From assembly GCF_000818195.1 (NCBI RefSeq), contig NZ_JTHL01000001.1, positions 5,282,244-5,324,462 of the forward strand: a stretch of DNA of 42,219 nucleotides, given 5' to 3'. A program made the translations under genes and the position numbers. Shown here piece after piece: positions 24,482-32,142 of the stretch. The notes under the pieces are model-generated. The model was given only the letters and a program-made list of their open reading frames with translations, was not told the origin of the DNA and did not search any database. Every line of letters starts with the position of its first letter. Positions within the stretch are counted from its first letter, which is position 1. Origin of the DNA: Streptomyces sp. 150FB. Lineage in GTDB: Bacteria > Actinomycetota > Actinomycetes > Streptomycetales > Streptomycetaceae.

Positions 24482-25742
24482 GCCAGACTCCGCCGATCGA
24501 CGCGCCCGCATGCCGCTCGCCGTCTACATCCTTGGTCTCTCGGTCTTCGCCCTCGGTACAAGCGAGTTCATGCTCTCGGGGCTGCTCCCGCCCCTCGCCG
24601 AGGACATGGACGTGTCCATACCCACCGCCGGTCTCCTGATATCCGCCTTCGCGATCGGCATGGTGGTCGGCGCCCCGCTGCTCGCTGTCGTCACACTGCG
24701 GCTCCCGCGCCGCGCCACCCTCATCGCCCTGATCTCGGCCTTCGGCCTCGGCCAGGTGGTCGGCGCCCTCGCTCCGACGTACGAGGTGCTCTTCGCGTCC
24801 CGTGTCATCAGCGCCCTCGCCTGCGCGGGGTTCTGGGCGGTCGGCGCGGGAGTCGCGATCGCGATGGTGCCGCTCAACGCGCGTGCCCGCGCGATGGCCG
24901 TGATGATCGGCGGACTCTCCATCGCGAACGTACTCGGCGTGCCCGCCGGCGCGTTCCTCGGCGAAAGCCTGGGCTGGCGCTCGGCGTTCTGGGCGGTCGG
25001 CGGCGCCTCGGCGGTCGCTCTGATCGGCGTCGTCACACTCATTCCGCACATCCCCGCACCCGCTGAAAGGGCCAACCTCAAGCGGGAGTTGACCATTTAC
25101 AAGGACGGTCAGGTCTGGCTCGCCGTCGCGGTGACCGCGCTCGCGGGCGGCGCCGTCTTCTGCGCCTTCTCCTACATGGCGCCGCTGCTGACCGATGTGT
25201 CGGGGCTGTCGGAGAGTTGGGTACCGACGGTGCTCGCGCTCTTCGGCGCGGGTGCGCTCGTGGGTACGGCGATCGGCGGCCGGTACGCGGACGCGCACCT
25301 CTTCGGCGTACAGATCAGCGGTATCACCACGTCGGCGATCCTGCTGGGCGTACTGGCGCTCACCGCCTCGAACGCCGTCGCTGCCATCATTCTCACCTTC
25401 CTCCTCGGCGTCTCGTCCTTCTATACGGCCCCGGCGCTCAACGCCCGTATGTTCAACATCGCCGCGGCGGCCCCCACCCTCGCCGGCGCCACGGTGACGG
25501 CGGCCTTCAACGCGGGCAATACGGCTGGCCCTTGGCTCGGCGGCGTGGTGATCGACGCGGACTTCGGATACGCGGCGACAGCGTGGGCGGGCGCGGCGAT
25601 GGCGGTGGTCGGCATAGGACTGGCGGTGCTGGCGCTGCGTGGCCACCGCAGGGGCCCCGGCGGTCGAGGCCGAGTGGTGGCCGGTTCGGCGGCCGGTGTT
25701 GCGTCGCTGGATGCGGCGGACACATCGGCCGCAGCGCGTTGA
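24480..25742 (+). CDS. MFS drug efflux transporter, Cmx/CmrA chloramphenicol type
   Basis: The protein has 420 residues from the ATG at 24480; an ATG at 24510 (MPLAVYILGLSVFALGTSEF) is just as likely, as neither has a clear ribosome site. Twelve membrane helices can be drawn. The start LxVFALGTSEFMLSGLLPPLAEDM, the SAFAIGMVVGAPLLA segment, motif A-like RLPRRATL, and motif C-like LGVPAGAFLGESLGWRSAFW match the Cmx/CmrA/Cml efflux group that exports chloramphenicol in Streptomyces and Rhodococcus. Actual substrates can differ. The C-terminal ~30 residues are Gly/Arg/Ala-rich. A GGCCTG/CAGGCC hairpin with a TTT tail follows. Confidence 0.88.
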   Translation: MPDSADRRARMPLAVYILGLSVFALGTSEFMLSGLLPPLAEDMDVSIPTAGLLISAFAIGMVVGAPLLAVVTLRLPRRATLIALISAFGLGQVVGALAPTYEVLFASRVISALACAGFWAVGAGVAIAMVPLNARARAMAVMIGGLSIANVLGVPAGAFLGESLGWRSAFWAVGGASAVALIGVVTLIPHIPAPAERANLKRELTIYKDGQVWLAVAVTALAGGAVFCAFSYMAPLLTDVSGLSESWVPTVLALFGAGALVGTAIGGRYADAHLFGVQISGITTSAILLGVLALTASNAVAAIILTFLLGVSSFYTAPALNARMFNIAAAAPTLAGATVTAAFNAGNTAGPWLGGVVIDADFGYAATAWAGAAMAVVGIGLAVLALRGHRRGPGGRGRVVAGSAAGVASLDAADTSAAAR

Positions 25743-25749
25743 GGACGGT

Positions 25750-25783
25750 GGCCTGACCCTGCTCACCCGACAGGCAGGCCTTT
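25750..25783 (+). terminator. Terminator hairpin after MFS gene
   Basis: GGCCTG (25750-25755) and CAGGCC (25775-25780) flank a 19-nt loop and are followed by TTT. It covers the stop of the convergent small gene. Confidence 0.45.
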
Positions 25784-26011
25784 GTGGCGCAGACGGTGGA
25801 GGGCGGCGAGGGCGCGGAGTTGGCGTTGTTCGTACGCCGTGCCGGGGCGTACGGATACCCAACGGCTCTGCCACTCAAGGCCGGTGGGGCGCGCGAGGTG
25901 GACGAGGGGGCCGGTGAAGCCGCGTATGACGGCGACCATCTCGTACGTACGGTCGTAGACCACCATCCCGATGCGCAGTCCCCCGGGCGGCGTCGCCGAC
26001 CGAGTCCTCAC
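25763..26011 (-). CDS. Small hypothetical protein, third gene of a coupled trio
   Basis: The protein has 82 residues from a GTG at 26011 that overlaps the previous stop as GTGA, which favours it over an in-frame ATG at 26056. The core reads LRIGMVVYDRTYEMVAVIRG, then GPLVHLARPTGLEWQSRWVSVRP, with a basic C-terminal helix. Short beta-rich proteins of this kind accompany XRE/DUF397 regulator genes in Streptomyces, and such a pair lies just to the right. The function is unknown. Confidence 0.7.
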   Translation of the reverse strand: MRTRSATPPGGLRIGMVVYDRTYEMVAVIRGFTGPLVHLARPTGLEWQSRWVSVRPGTAYEQRQLRALAALHRLRHKGLPVG

Positions 26012-26193
26012 CGCCCTTCCGGTACGTAGTCGGGGCAGCGCTGGGGGTTCCCGCACTGGCAGGGCGGCCAGCGCAGGGCGGCGCCGGGCATGAGATCCGC
26101 GCCTTCCGCGTCCCCCGCGCCGGGGGTGGACGCGCTTGCGGCGCGGGGCGGCAGTCGGCGCTCGTTGTCCTTGTTGTTGTCGTCGTCCGTCAT
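26008..26193 (-). CDS. Small Cys-containing hypothetical protein, second gene of a coupled trio
   Basis: The protein has 61 residues from the ATG at 26193, with GAGAGGA ~8 nt upstream. It starts MTDDDNNKDNERRLPPRAAS, an acidic/charged region, and ends PPCQCGNPQRCPDYVPEGR with three closely spaced Cys, which could bind metal. It overlaps the upstream 58-codon gene (ATGA) and the downstream gene (GTGA), so the three are probably translated together. I do not recognise the family. Confidence 0.7.
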   Translation of the reverse strand: MTDDDNNKDNERRLPPRAASASTPGAGDAEGADLMPGAALRWPPCQCGNPQRCPDYVPEGR

Positions 26194-26366
26194 TCCGTCA
26201 GTCCTCTCAATCCCTGAAGCACGCGCTCCATCAACTCCTCGGTCACTGGCGCGTATTCGCCGGACGGCCGGGCGGGAGGCAAGCGGAGGTAGCCCCAGCC
26301 GTGAACGGTGGCCGCGAGCCCGATCGGGCGGTTCGGTGACGCCGGATCGAGGACTCGTTCGCACAT
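26190..26366 (-). CDS. 58-residue hypothetical protein, first gene of a coupled trio
   Basis: From the ATG at 26366 the frame reads MCERVLDPASPNRPIGLAAT, then VHGWGYLRLPPARPSGEYAP and VTEELMERVLQGLRGLTE. Its TGA overlaps the next ATG (ATGA at 26193-26190). Third-base bias and the tight overlaps support coding. The sequence ends in an amphipathic helix. A GGAAGG lies ~14 nt before the start, a little far for a ribosome site. It shares the intergenic region with the duplicated promoter element and probably belongs with the XRE/DUF397 locus. The function is unknown. Confidence 0.65.
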   Translation of the reverse strand: MCERVLDPASPNRPIGLAATVHGWGYLRLPPARPSGEYAPVTEELMERVLQGLRGLTE

Positions 26367-26691
26367 CGGAGGGGTATGCCTTCCGTCATCGCTTCATCAC
26401 TGTCTGTGTGACAAGCATCGGCACTCGGGCATGCGCTGACCAGGCCTGGAACGTTTCATGCGTGACTGGCAACCTGCTTGTGAGGCTGACCGGGATGTTT
26501 CCGGGGGCGCACCCCACGGACTCCTGGGATGAGCCGTGCGCAGGTGCGGAGTCGGCCGAGTGGGTGGGGCGCAGGGCGGCCATCCTGTCACCAAGTGATT
26601 ACTTTCTGTGTGACAAGGGTGGTCTTTCGGGCATACGCTCGCCGGAGTTGGCGCGTTTCCAGCCGGGCCTGAAAACCTAGGAGTTGAACGT
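26367..26691 (+). promoter_or_regulatory. Intergenic region with duplicated 39-bp promoter element
   Basis: Two related 39-bp blocks, 26399-26437 and 26601-26639, match at 31 of 39 positions and share TCTGTGTGACAAG and TCGGGCAT. In the second, GTGACA (26610-26615) and TACGCT (26634-26639) lie 18 bp apart and form a plausible promoter for the XRE gene. In the first the -10 is TGCGCT, likely weaker. Between them a coding-biased frame (from ~26462) reads into the second promoter without a stop until 26680, perhaps a small decayed gene. Confidence 0.6.
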
Positions 26692-27531
26692 ATGAGCGAG
26701 CCAGTGCCTGATGACTCCCTGACGGATGAGCCGCGCGACGGTCTGGCCTTCTATGGGTCCGAGGTCCGGCACGCACGACTGCACAAAGGCGCGACGCAGT
26801 TGGAACTCGCGGTCGCGACGACGTACAAGACGCCCTATGTGTCGAAAGTCGAGAACGGACAGCAGCTCGGCTCGGAGCTGTTCGCTGAGCGCTGCGATCA
26901 GTTCTTCGGCACGTCTGGGTACTTCGCCCGGCTGCGTAAACGTGTCAGCCAGCGCGACTATCCGGATTGGTTCGAGCCGTACGTCAGGCTGGAGGAGCGG
27001 GCTGCGGCGATCCTCAGTTACAGCTCGAACCTGGTCATGGGCTTTTTGCAGACCGAGGCGTACGCCCACGCGGTATTCCGGCGTGGGCATCCACGTGAAG
27101 ACTTGGAAGTGACTGCCGAGAGGGTTGCGGGCCGTTTGCACCGTCGGCGTGTTCTGGAGGGTGGGAAGCCACCTCTGCTGTGGGTTGTGCTGGATGAGTC
27201 GTGCTTGCGGCGCATGGTCGGGAGTCGAGCCGTCATGGCTGAGCAGATGGCGTACCTGATCAAGGCCGGAGAGTCTCCCCATGTCACCCTTCAGGTACTA
27301 CCGTTCCTATCAGGCGCTCCTGCGTCGCAGTTCGCATTCATCCTGTTGAAGTTCGATGAGGGCGAGCCCGACATCCTCTACTTGGAAGATCCATTTTCCG
27401 GCCAGGTCATTGACTCGCCGGGAGCTGTGGAGGACGCGAGTGTGACCTACGATCGACTACGTGCTGATGCGCTCTCCCCTGAAGCGTCACTAGAGCTGTT
27501 TCGTAAGGTGATGGAGGAATGGACCCTATGA
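26692..27531 (+). CDS. XRE-family regulator with DUF5753 domain
   Basis: The protein has 279 residues, with TAGGAG 8 nt before the ATG. The N-terminal HTH reads YGSEVRHARLHKGATQLELA, then TTYKTPYVSKVENGQQL (~20-65). The rest is a DUF5753 domain: QRDYPDWFEPYVRLEERAAA, an FLQTEAYAHAVF helix, and a C-terminal beta-rich part with VTLQVLPFLSG and DILYLEDP. These proteins are abundant in Streptomyces, relate to WhiJ, and work with a small DUF397 partner in development and secondary metabolism. The cognate DUF397 gene follows with an ATGA overlap. Confidence 0.95.
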   Translation: MSEPVPDDSLTDEPRDGLAFYGSEVRHARLHKGATQLELAVATTYKTPYVSKVENGQQLGSELFAERCDQFFGTSGYFARLRKRVSQRDYPDWFEPYVRLEERAAAILSYSSNLVMGFLQTEAYAHAVFRRGHPREDLEVTAERVAGRLHRRRVLEGGKPPLLWVVLDESCLRRMVGSRAVMAEQMAYLIKAGESPHVTLQVLPFLSGAPASQFAFILLKFDEGEPDILYLEDPFSGQVIDSPGAVEDASVTYDRLRADALSPEASLELFRKVMEEWTL

Positions 27532-27746
27532 GCATGGCCGACCTCTCCCGTGTGGAGTGGGTCAAGTCGACCTATAGCGGATCAAACGGAGGAGAGTGCG
27601 TCGAGTTCAGCCATACTCTGCTCTCGTCTTCTGGTGTTGTGCCGGTGCGGGACAGCAAGGTTCCCGCAGGTCCCGTGCTGATGCTGGCTCCCGGTGCCTG
27701 GACGGGTTTTGTGGCCTTCGCCGCAGCCCAGGGTGCCCGTCGATAA
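27528..27746 (+). CDS. DUF397 protein, partner of the XRE regulator
   Basis: The protein has 72 residues from the ATG at 27528, overlapping the regulator stop (ATGA); GGAGGA lies 9 nt upstream. An ATG at 27519 would be too close to that site. The DUF397 signature is clear: VEWVKSTYSGSNGGECVEFS, then VPVRDSKVPAGP and WTGFVAFA. DUF397 proteins are thought to modulate or inhibit their HTH partner. A bipartite hairpin with a TTTT tail ends the operon. Confidence 0.93.
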   Translation: MSMADLSRVEWVKSTYSGSNGGECVEFSHTLLSSSGVVPVRDSKVPAGPVLMLAPGAWTGFVAFAAAQGARR

Positions 27747-27757
27747 CTTCGCAACAG

Positions 27758-27800
27758 GCCCCGGACGTTCGCCTTCTCCAGGCGGCCGGCCGGGGCTTTT
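27758..27800 (+). terminator. Intrinsic terminator after XRE/DUF397 operon
   Basis: GCCCCGG (27758-27764) pairs with CCGGGGC (27790-27796). An inner CGCC/GGCG stem (27770-27773, 27781-27784) stacks on it, and TTTT follows at 27797. This is one of the few classic intrinsic terminators in the window. Confidence 0.8.
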
Positions 27801-27859
27801 GTGGTTCACCGGGGCCCGGTTGGCCGGGGGGCGGTTGGCCGCGAGGTTCCTTAGAGAAC

Positions 27860-28020
27860 TGGGGGAGAGAACTACTACCCTCCCTCCCCTCCCGGGGCCG
27901 TCACCCGCAAGGGTGACTTGGTTGCGGGGGTGGGGAATCTGCGGTTACGTTCGCCGCAACAACCGAAAACGAAGACGGCCCCCGGCCGGGACTGGCATCC
28001 CGATCGAGGGCCTGACCGAC
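27860..28020 (+). promoter_or_regulatory. Highly structured leader of the HTH gene
   Basis: In order: GGGGAG/CTCCCC stem (27862-27867, 27884-27889); a C-rich run at 27878-27893 whose complement is GGGAGGGGAGGGAGGG, a textbook G-quadruplex motif; a 7-bp stem GTCACCC/GGGTGAC closed by a GCAA tetraloop (27900-27917); and CCCGCAA/TTGCGGG (27904-27910, 27922-27928), which shares bases with that stem, so the two exclude each other. A further CGGGA/TCCCG hairpin lies in 27985-28005. Attenuation-like control is an inference. Confidence 0.45.
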
Positions 28021-28041
28021 AAGGAAGAATCGAGCTTCCCG

Positions 28042-28914
28042 ATGGCTGAGCTGAATTCTAGCGCGCGCCTGCGCGCCGACGCCGGACTTCCGACCTCCGG
28101 CGTGATCCACGTCCGTACCCGACTGACCGCCCATTTCACCGTGCTCGCCAACGCCCTTGTGCAGCGGCGGGGGAGCGCGGTCACGGTCGGCGTCGCCGCG
28201 TACATCCTCTCCCTGCCCGACGGCGCACCCGTCAGCATCGCCGCGCTGTGCGCCCACTTCACCGAGGGCGAGATCCTGATCTCCCGCGCGCTCGCGGAAC
28301 TGGAAGCCACCGGCTATCTGGAGCGGCGGCGGTGGCGTGCGCCCGGTGGGCAGATCCGTACGCGGACCCTTGTGTTCGACGTGCCCGGGGGTGCAGTCCA
28401 ACCTGCGGCTCCAGTAGAGCCTGCTCCTGCTGCGGCTCCTGCGCCTGTCGCGCCTGTCGAGCCGATCGCGCCGATCGCGCCGCCAACTCCGGCTTCTCCC
28501 GGTCCCCCGGAGCCGCCCGCGCCCTTACCCGTACCCGACTCCGACGCCGCCGTCCTCCTCGCCTCGCTCCGCATCGTCGACCGGCGGCTGATCCTCTCCC
28601 AGCGCGAGGTGGCCGAGCTGGCGCCCGCCGTGGCGCGGTGGCTCGCGCAGGGTGTCGCGGCTGAGCAGGTGACCGAGCTGCTTACGGTTCGGCTTCCTGA
28701 CCGGCTTCGCACTCGGGCGGCTCGTATCCTCGCCTATCGGCTCAGCGAACCGCTCATGCCCGTGCCCGCGCTGCCCGCCGTACCCGAGCGGCCCGGCACA
28801 CTGCCCTGGCAGACCTGCGACGGAGGGTGTGAGCGCGCCTTTCGTGCCGCTGAGCCCGGTTGCTGCCGTGATTGCCCGCCCGACGGGGAGCGCGCCCTGC
28901 TTGCCGCTTGTTGA
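28042..28914 (+). CDS. Helix-turn-helix protein with Pro/Ala-rich linker and Cys-rich tail
   Basis: The protein has 290 residues from the ATG at 28042; the frame is open far upstream, and AAGGAAG at 28021 is a distant site. The winged-helix part (~10-105) reads GVIHVRTRLTAHFTVLANAL, then VAAYILSLPDGAPVSIAALC and RALAELEATGYLERRR, as in the replication-initiator-like HTH proteins that Streptomyces carries in many copies. A Pro/Ala/Val linker follows (~120-165), then helical DRRLILSQREVAELAPAVAR and RLRTRAARILAYRL. The tail CDGGCERAF...GCCRDCPPD has five Cys and may bind zinc. The cellular role is unknown. Confidence 0.8.
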   Translation: MAELNSSARLRADAGLPTSGVIHVRTRLTAHFTVLANALVQRRGSAVTVGVAAYILSLPDGAPVSIAALCAHFTEGEILISRALAELEATGYLERRRWRAPGGQIRTRTLVFDVPGGAVQPAAPVEPAPAAAPAPVAPVEPIAPIAPPTPASPGPPEPPAPLPVPDSDAAVLLASLRIVDRRLILSQREVAELAPAVARWLAQGVAAEQVTELLTVRLPDRLRTRAARILAYRLSEPLMPVPALPAVPERPGTLPWQTCDGGCERAFRAAEPGCCRDCPPDGERALLAAC

Positions 28915-29085
28915 ACCGGGGGCTGGGGTGCCCGCGCCTGACCTGAGGTTTTGCGTGCTCCGTTGCGTATCCGGGCACCCGCCCGACGGCTCTATCAGGG
29001 GCTCAGACATGATTCCCTTGCCCCCGCCGGGATCGTCTACAGTGCAGTGGACCGTCTACATGGCTGTAGTCGTAGAGAGGGATTC

Positions 29086-29919
29086 ATGAGCGTCATCAGC
29101 ATCGGCCAAGCCGTCATCCTCGGAGCAGTGGAAGGAGTGACCGAGTTTCTCCCGGTTTCTTCCACCGGCCATCTGAAGATCGTCGAGGGCCTCATGAAGA
29201 TCCCCGTCGACGACGACGCGGTGGTGGGCTTCTCCGCCGTGATCCAGGTGGGCGCGATCTTCGCCGTCCTTGTGTACTTCTTCAAGGACATCGTGCGCAT
29301 AGTCGGCGCTTGGTTCCGAGGTCTGGCGCATCGCGAGGACCGGGTCGATCACGACTACAAGTTCGCCTGGTGGGTGATCTACGCGACGATCCCGATCGTG
29401 ATCGTCGGGCTCGCCGCCAAGCCCCTCATCGAGGGTCCGCTCGCGTCGCTGTGGGTGGTGGCCGGGTCGTTGATCGTCGGCAGTGGTGTGATGTGGGCCG
29501 CCGACCAGATGGGCCGCCACAAGCGCAGCGAGGAGGACACCACCTTCAAGGACGCGATGCTGGTGGGCTGTTCGCAGATTCTCGCGCTGCTCTTCCCCGG
29601 TTTCTCCCGCTCCGGCGCCACCATGTCGACCGCGCTCGTCCTCGACCTCGACCGGGTGGCGGCCACCCGGCTGTCGTTCTTCCTCGGCATCCCCGCGCTC
29701 ACCGGCGCCGGCATCTACGAGTTGAAGGACGCACTCGGTACGGGTGTGGGCGCCGCGCCGCTGGCCGTGGGCACGATCGTGTCCTTCGTAGTCGCGTACG
29801 GCTCGATCGCCTGGCTGCTGAAGTTCGTCGCCAAGCACTCGTTCAACGCGTTCGTGATCTACCGGATCGTGATCGGCGTACTGCTCTTCGGCCTGCTCGG
29901 CGCGGGCACCCTCAGCTAA
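29086..29919 (+). CDS. uppP: Undecaprenyl-diphosphatase UppP (BacA)
   Basis: The protein has 277 residues from the ATG at 29086, with GAGAGG 5 nt upstream. Multiple membrane helices cover the length. The family motifs are intact: AVEGVTEFLPVSSTGHL (~14-30) and PGFSRSGAT (~170-178) holding the catalytic Glu, Ser and Arg. It removes a phosphate from undecaprenyl diphosphate at the membrane, recycling the lipid carrier of cell-wall synthesis; extra copies give bacitracin tolerance. The gene stands alone. TACAGT (29038-29043) and a short CTACA/TGTAG inverted repeat lie upstream and may form the promoter. Confidence 0.96.
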   Translation: MSVISIGQAVILGAVEGVTEFLPVSSTGHLKIVEGLMKIPVDDDAVVGFSAVIQVGAIFAVLVYFFKDIVRIVGAWFRGLAHREDRVDHDYKFAWWVIYATIPIVIVGLAAKPLIEGPLASLWVVAGSLIVGSGVMWAADQMGRHKRSEEDTTFKDAMLVGCSQILALLFPGFSRSGATMSTALVLDLDRVAATRLSFFLGIPALTGAGIYELKDALGTGVGAAPLAVGTIVSFVVAYGSIAWLLKFVAKHSFNAFVIYRIVIGVLLFGLLGAGTLS

Positions 29920-29931
29920 GTCCCGCCGGCC

Positions 29932-29950
29932 ACCGCGTGAGTCGCGCGGT
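29932..29950. terminator. Short hairpin between uppP and ggt
   Basis: ACCGCG (29932-29937) and CGCGGT (29945-29950) with a 7-nt loop lie between the convergent stops and could serve both. Confidence 0.45.
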
Positions 29951-29965
29951 CACCAGCCCGTTGCC

Positions 29966-31930
29966 TCACCAGCCCACCGCCGCGCCGTCCTTCCTGGAGT
30001 CGGAAGCGGCGCGGTAGACACCGTTCACCGGGCCGTTCTCGCTGACCGCCGCGGGGTAGCGGCCCGGCTGTTCCGGTGTGAAGTGGATGGCCTGGTAGCC
30101 ACCCATCGTTGATATGTCGGCCTCCTTGACGACATGGCCGAGCTTCTTCAACTCGGCGCCGACCAGGGCCTCCAGCTCGGGTTCCAGGTGCAGCCCGTTG
30201 TTGTGCTGGTTGTGGTAGAAACGCGCCGCGTCCACCGCCGCCTGCGGGTTCATGCCCAGGTCGATCATGTTGACCAACTCGGTTGCCTGGGCCTGTGGTT
30301 GCTCGCTCCCGCCCATGTTGCCGAACGACAGCACCGGCCTGCCGTCCTTCGTCACGAAGGCCGGGATGAGCGTGTGGTACGGGCGTTTGCGCGGCGCGAC
30401 GATGTTCGGCGAGGCCGGGTCCAGGTTGAAGAGCGAGCCCCGGTTCTGGAGGGGGAAGCCGTATCCGGGCACGGTGACGCCGGAGCCGAACTCGTCGAAG
30501 ACGCTGTAGATGAACGACGTCATGTTGCCCCACCGGTCGGCGGTCGTGAGGTAGACCGTGCCGGAGACGACGGTGCCCGGCACCTTGGGTGTGCCCGCGT
30601 GCTCCGGGTCGATCCGGCCGCAGAGCCGCTTCGCGTAATCCTTGGACAGCAGCCGGTCCAGGGGGATGTGGACGAAACGCGGATCGCCCTGGTAGCGGTT
30701 GAGATCGTCGTACGCGAGCTTCTTGGCCTCGACCAGCAGGTGCCAGAACAGCGGGGAACGCGGGCCGAGTTCGGCCAGGTCGTAGCCGAGGACCGGGCCG
30801 ACCTGCTCCAGGATGTTGAGCATGATCAGCGTCGCGAACCCCTGTGTGTTGGGCGGGAGTTCGTGGACGTCGTAGCCGTGGTAATTGACGGAGATGGGCT
30901 CCACCCACTCCGCGCGGAAGTCCGCGAGGTCCGCCGCGCTCATCTCGCCGCCGAGCTTGCCGATCTTCGCCACGATGGCATCGGCGATCGGCCCGGTGTA
31001 GAAGGCGTCCCGGCCGGACTTCTGCAACGTCCGGTAGGCGTGGGCCAGTTCGGGGTTGCGGAATACGGAGTAGAGCGCCGGGGCCTTGCCGCCGCGCAGG
31101 AACACCTTGGCCGAGTCGGGGTCCTTGGCCAACTCCTCGACGCCGTCGAGCCAGTCGTGGTGGATACGTTCGGAGAGGCCGAAGCCGTCCGTGGCCAGCT
31201 CGATCGCGGGGTCGAGTACGTCGCCGAGCTCCTTCGTACCGAACCGTGAGATGAGCTGGTGCCAGCCCTCGACCGCGCCGGGCACGGTGATGGAGTGCAC
31301 GCCGAATTCGGGTACGCCGCCGTTGTCGGCGGTGTAGCCGCGCGAGCTGAAGTACTCGGGCGTCCATGACTTCGGCGACCAGCCACTGGAGTTGAGCCCG
31401 TACAGCTTGCGGTCCGCCGCGTTGTAGTGAAGCGCGAACGTGTCGCCGCCGATGCCGGCGCTGCCGGGCTCGACGAGGCCGAGCACGGCGGCGGTCGCGA
31501 TGGCGGCGTCGACCGAATTGCCGCCCTCCTGGAGGATCCGCAGGCCGGCCTGCGCGGCGATCGGCTGGCTGGTCGCCACCGCGCCGTGCCGGGCGACCAC
31601 CTCGGAACGGGTCTGCCCGCTCCAGCCGCCGTACCGGCCACCGCGTGCGGCTTCGATGGTCGACGCGGGCTCGATGGCCGAGGCGGTGGGCTCACCGAAG
31701 GGGGTGGGGCTTGCCTTGGCCTTCGTACGGGAGGACGGAGTCGTCGCGGCCGGTGGCGGCACGGCTGCGGTGTTGGCGCCTGCCGCCAACGCCTCGGGGG
31801 AAGTGGAGAGTTGTACGGCGCCGGTGGCCACGGCCACTGCGGCGACGGCCCCCGTTCTGAGCACCGTACGGCGGTCCGTGCCGCCCGCTCCGGTGGAGTT
31901 TTTCGCGGACTGGTTCGCATCGCTAGCCAT
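29966..31930 (-). CDS. ggt: Tat-exported gamma-glutamyltransferase
   Basis: The protein has 654 residues from the ATG at 31930, with AAGGAAGG ~8 nt upstream. The N-terminus TDRRTVLRTGAVAAVAVATG is a twin-arginine signal. The large-subunit part begins near RHGAVATSQPIAAQAG; the small subunit should start at the Thr of SGTVYLTTADRWGNM, the catalytic nucleophile after self-cleavage. GNMGGSEQPQAQATELVN is the usual substrate-pocket Gly-rich segment. The enzyme hydrolyses or transfers gamma-glutamyl groups, for example from glutathione, outside the cell. The motif has TVYL where TTHYS is common in enterobacterial enzymes, so specificity may differ. It is monocistronic by spacing. Confidence 0.92.
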   Translation of the reverse strand: MASDANQSAKNSTGAGGTDRRTVLRTGAVAAVAVATGAVQLSTSPEALAAGANTAAVPPPAATTPSSRTKAKASPTPFGEPTASAIEPASTIEAARGGRYGGWSGQTRSEVVARHGAVATSQPIAAQAGLRILQEGGNSVDAAIATAAVLGLVEPGSAGIGGDTFALHYNAADRKLYGLNSSGWSPKSWTPEYFSSRGYTADNGGVPEFGVHSITVPGAVEGWHQLISRFGTKELGDVLDPAIELATDGFGLSERIHHDWLDGVEELAKDPDSAKVFLRGGKAPALYSVFRNPELAHAYRTLQKSGRDAFYTGPIADAIVAKIGKLGGEMSAADLADFRAEWVEPISVNYHGYDVHELPPNTQGFATLIMLNILEQVGPVLGYDLAELGPRSPLFWHLLVEAKKLAYDDLNRYQGDPRFVHIPLDRLLSKDYAKRLCGRIDPEHAGTPKVPGTVVSGTVYLTTADRWGNMTSFIYSVFDEFGSGVTVPGYGFPLQNRGSLFNLDPASPNIVAPRKRPYHTLIPAFVTKDGRPVLSFGNMGGSEQPQAQATELVNMIDLGMNPQAAVDAARFYHNQHNNGLHLEPELEALVGAELKKLGHVVKEADISTMGGYQAIHFTPEQPGRYPAAVSENGPVNGVYRAASDSRKDGAAVGW

Positions 31931-32087
31931 GGGGGTGACCTTCCTTGGCGGCCGGCTCAGGTCCCGGCGAAACAGGATGGTCCTATCACGCATCTGCCCA
32001 GCTAACAAGGAAATCAGTCGCAGTGGACGTTGTATACGGTGGTTTACAGAGGGCGAGGCGTCGTCAGCAACGGATTTCGTTGTGTGG

Positions 32088-32141
32088 CTCCTTCGGCGGC
32101 CCTTCGACGGTCCCTTCGGCGGCTCCTTCGCCGGGCCTTTG
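32088..32141. repeat. 12-bp tandem repeat between ggt and hydrolase genes
   Basis: Four 12-bp units of the form xCCTTCGxCGGx (32088-32099, 32100-32111, 32112-32123, 32124-32135) and a partial fifth lie right after the hydrolase stop, upstream of ggt on the same strand. Confidence 0.8.
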
Positions 32142-32142
32142 G

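Noticed and set aside
24237..25874. 545-codon minus-strand frame antisense to the efflux gene
   Set aside because: Only its last ~22 codons look coding and these belong to the short frameshifted gene; the rest is a shadow.
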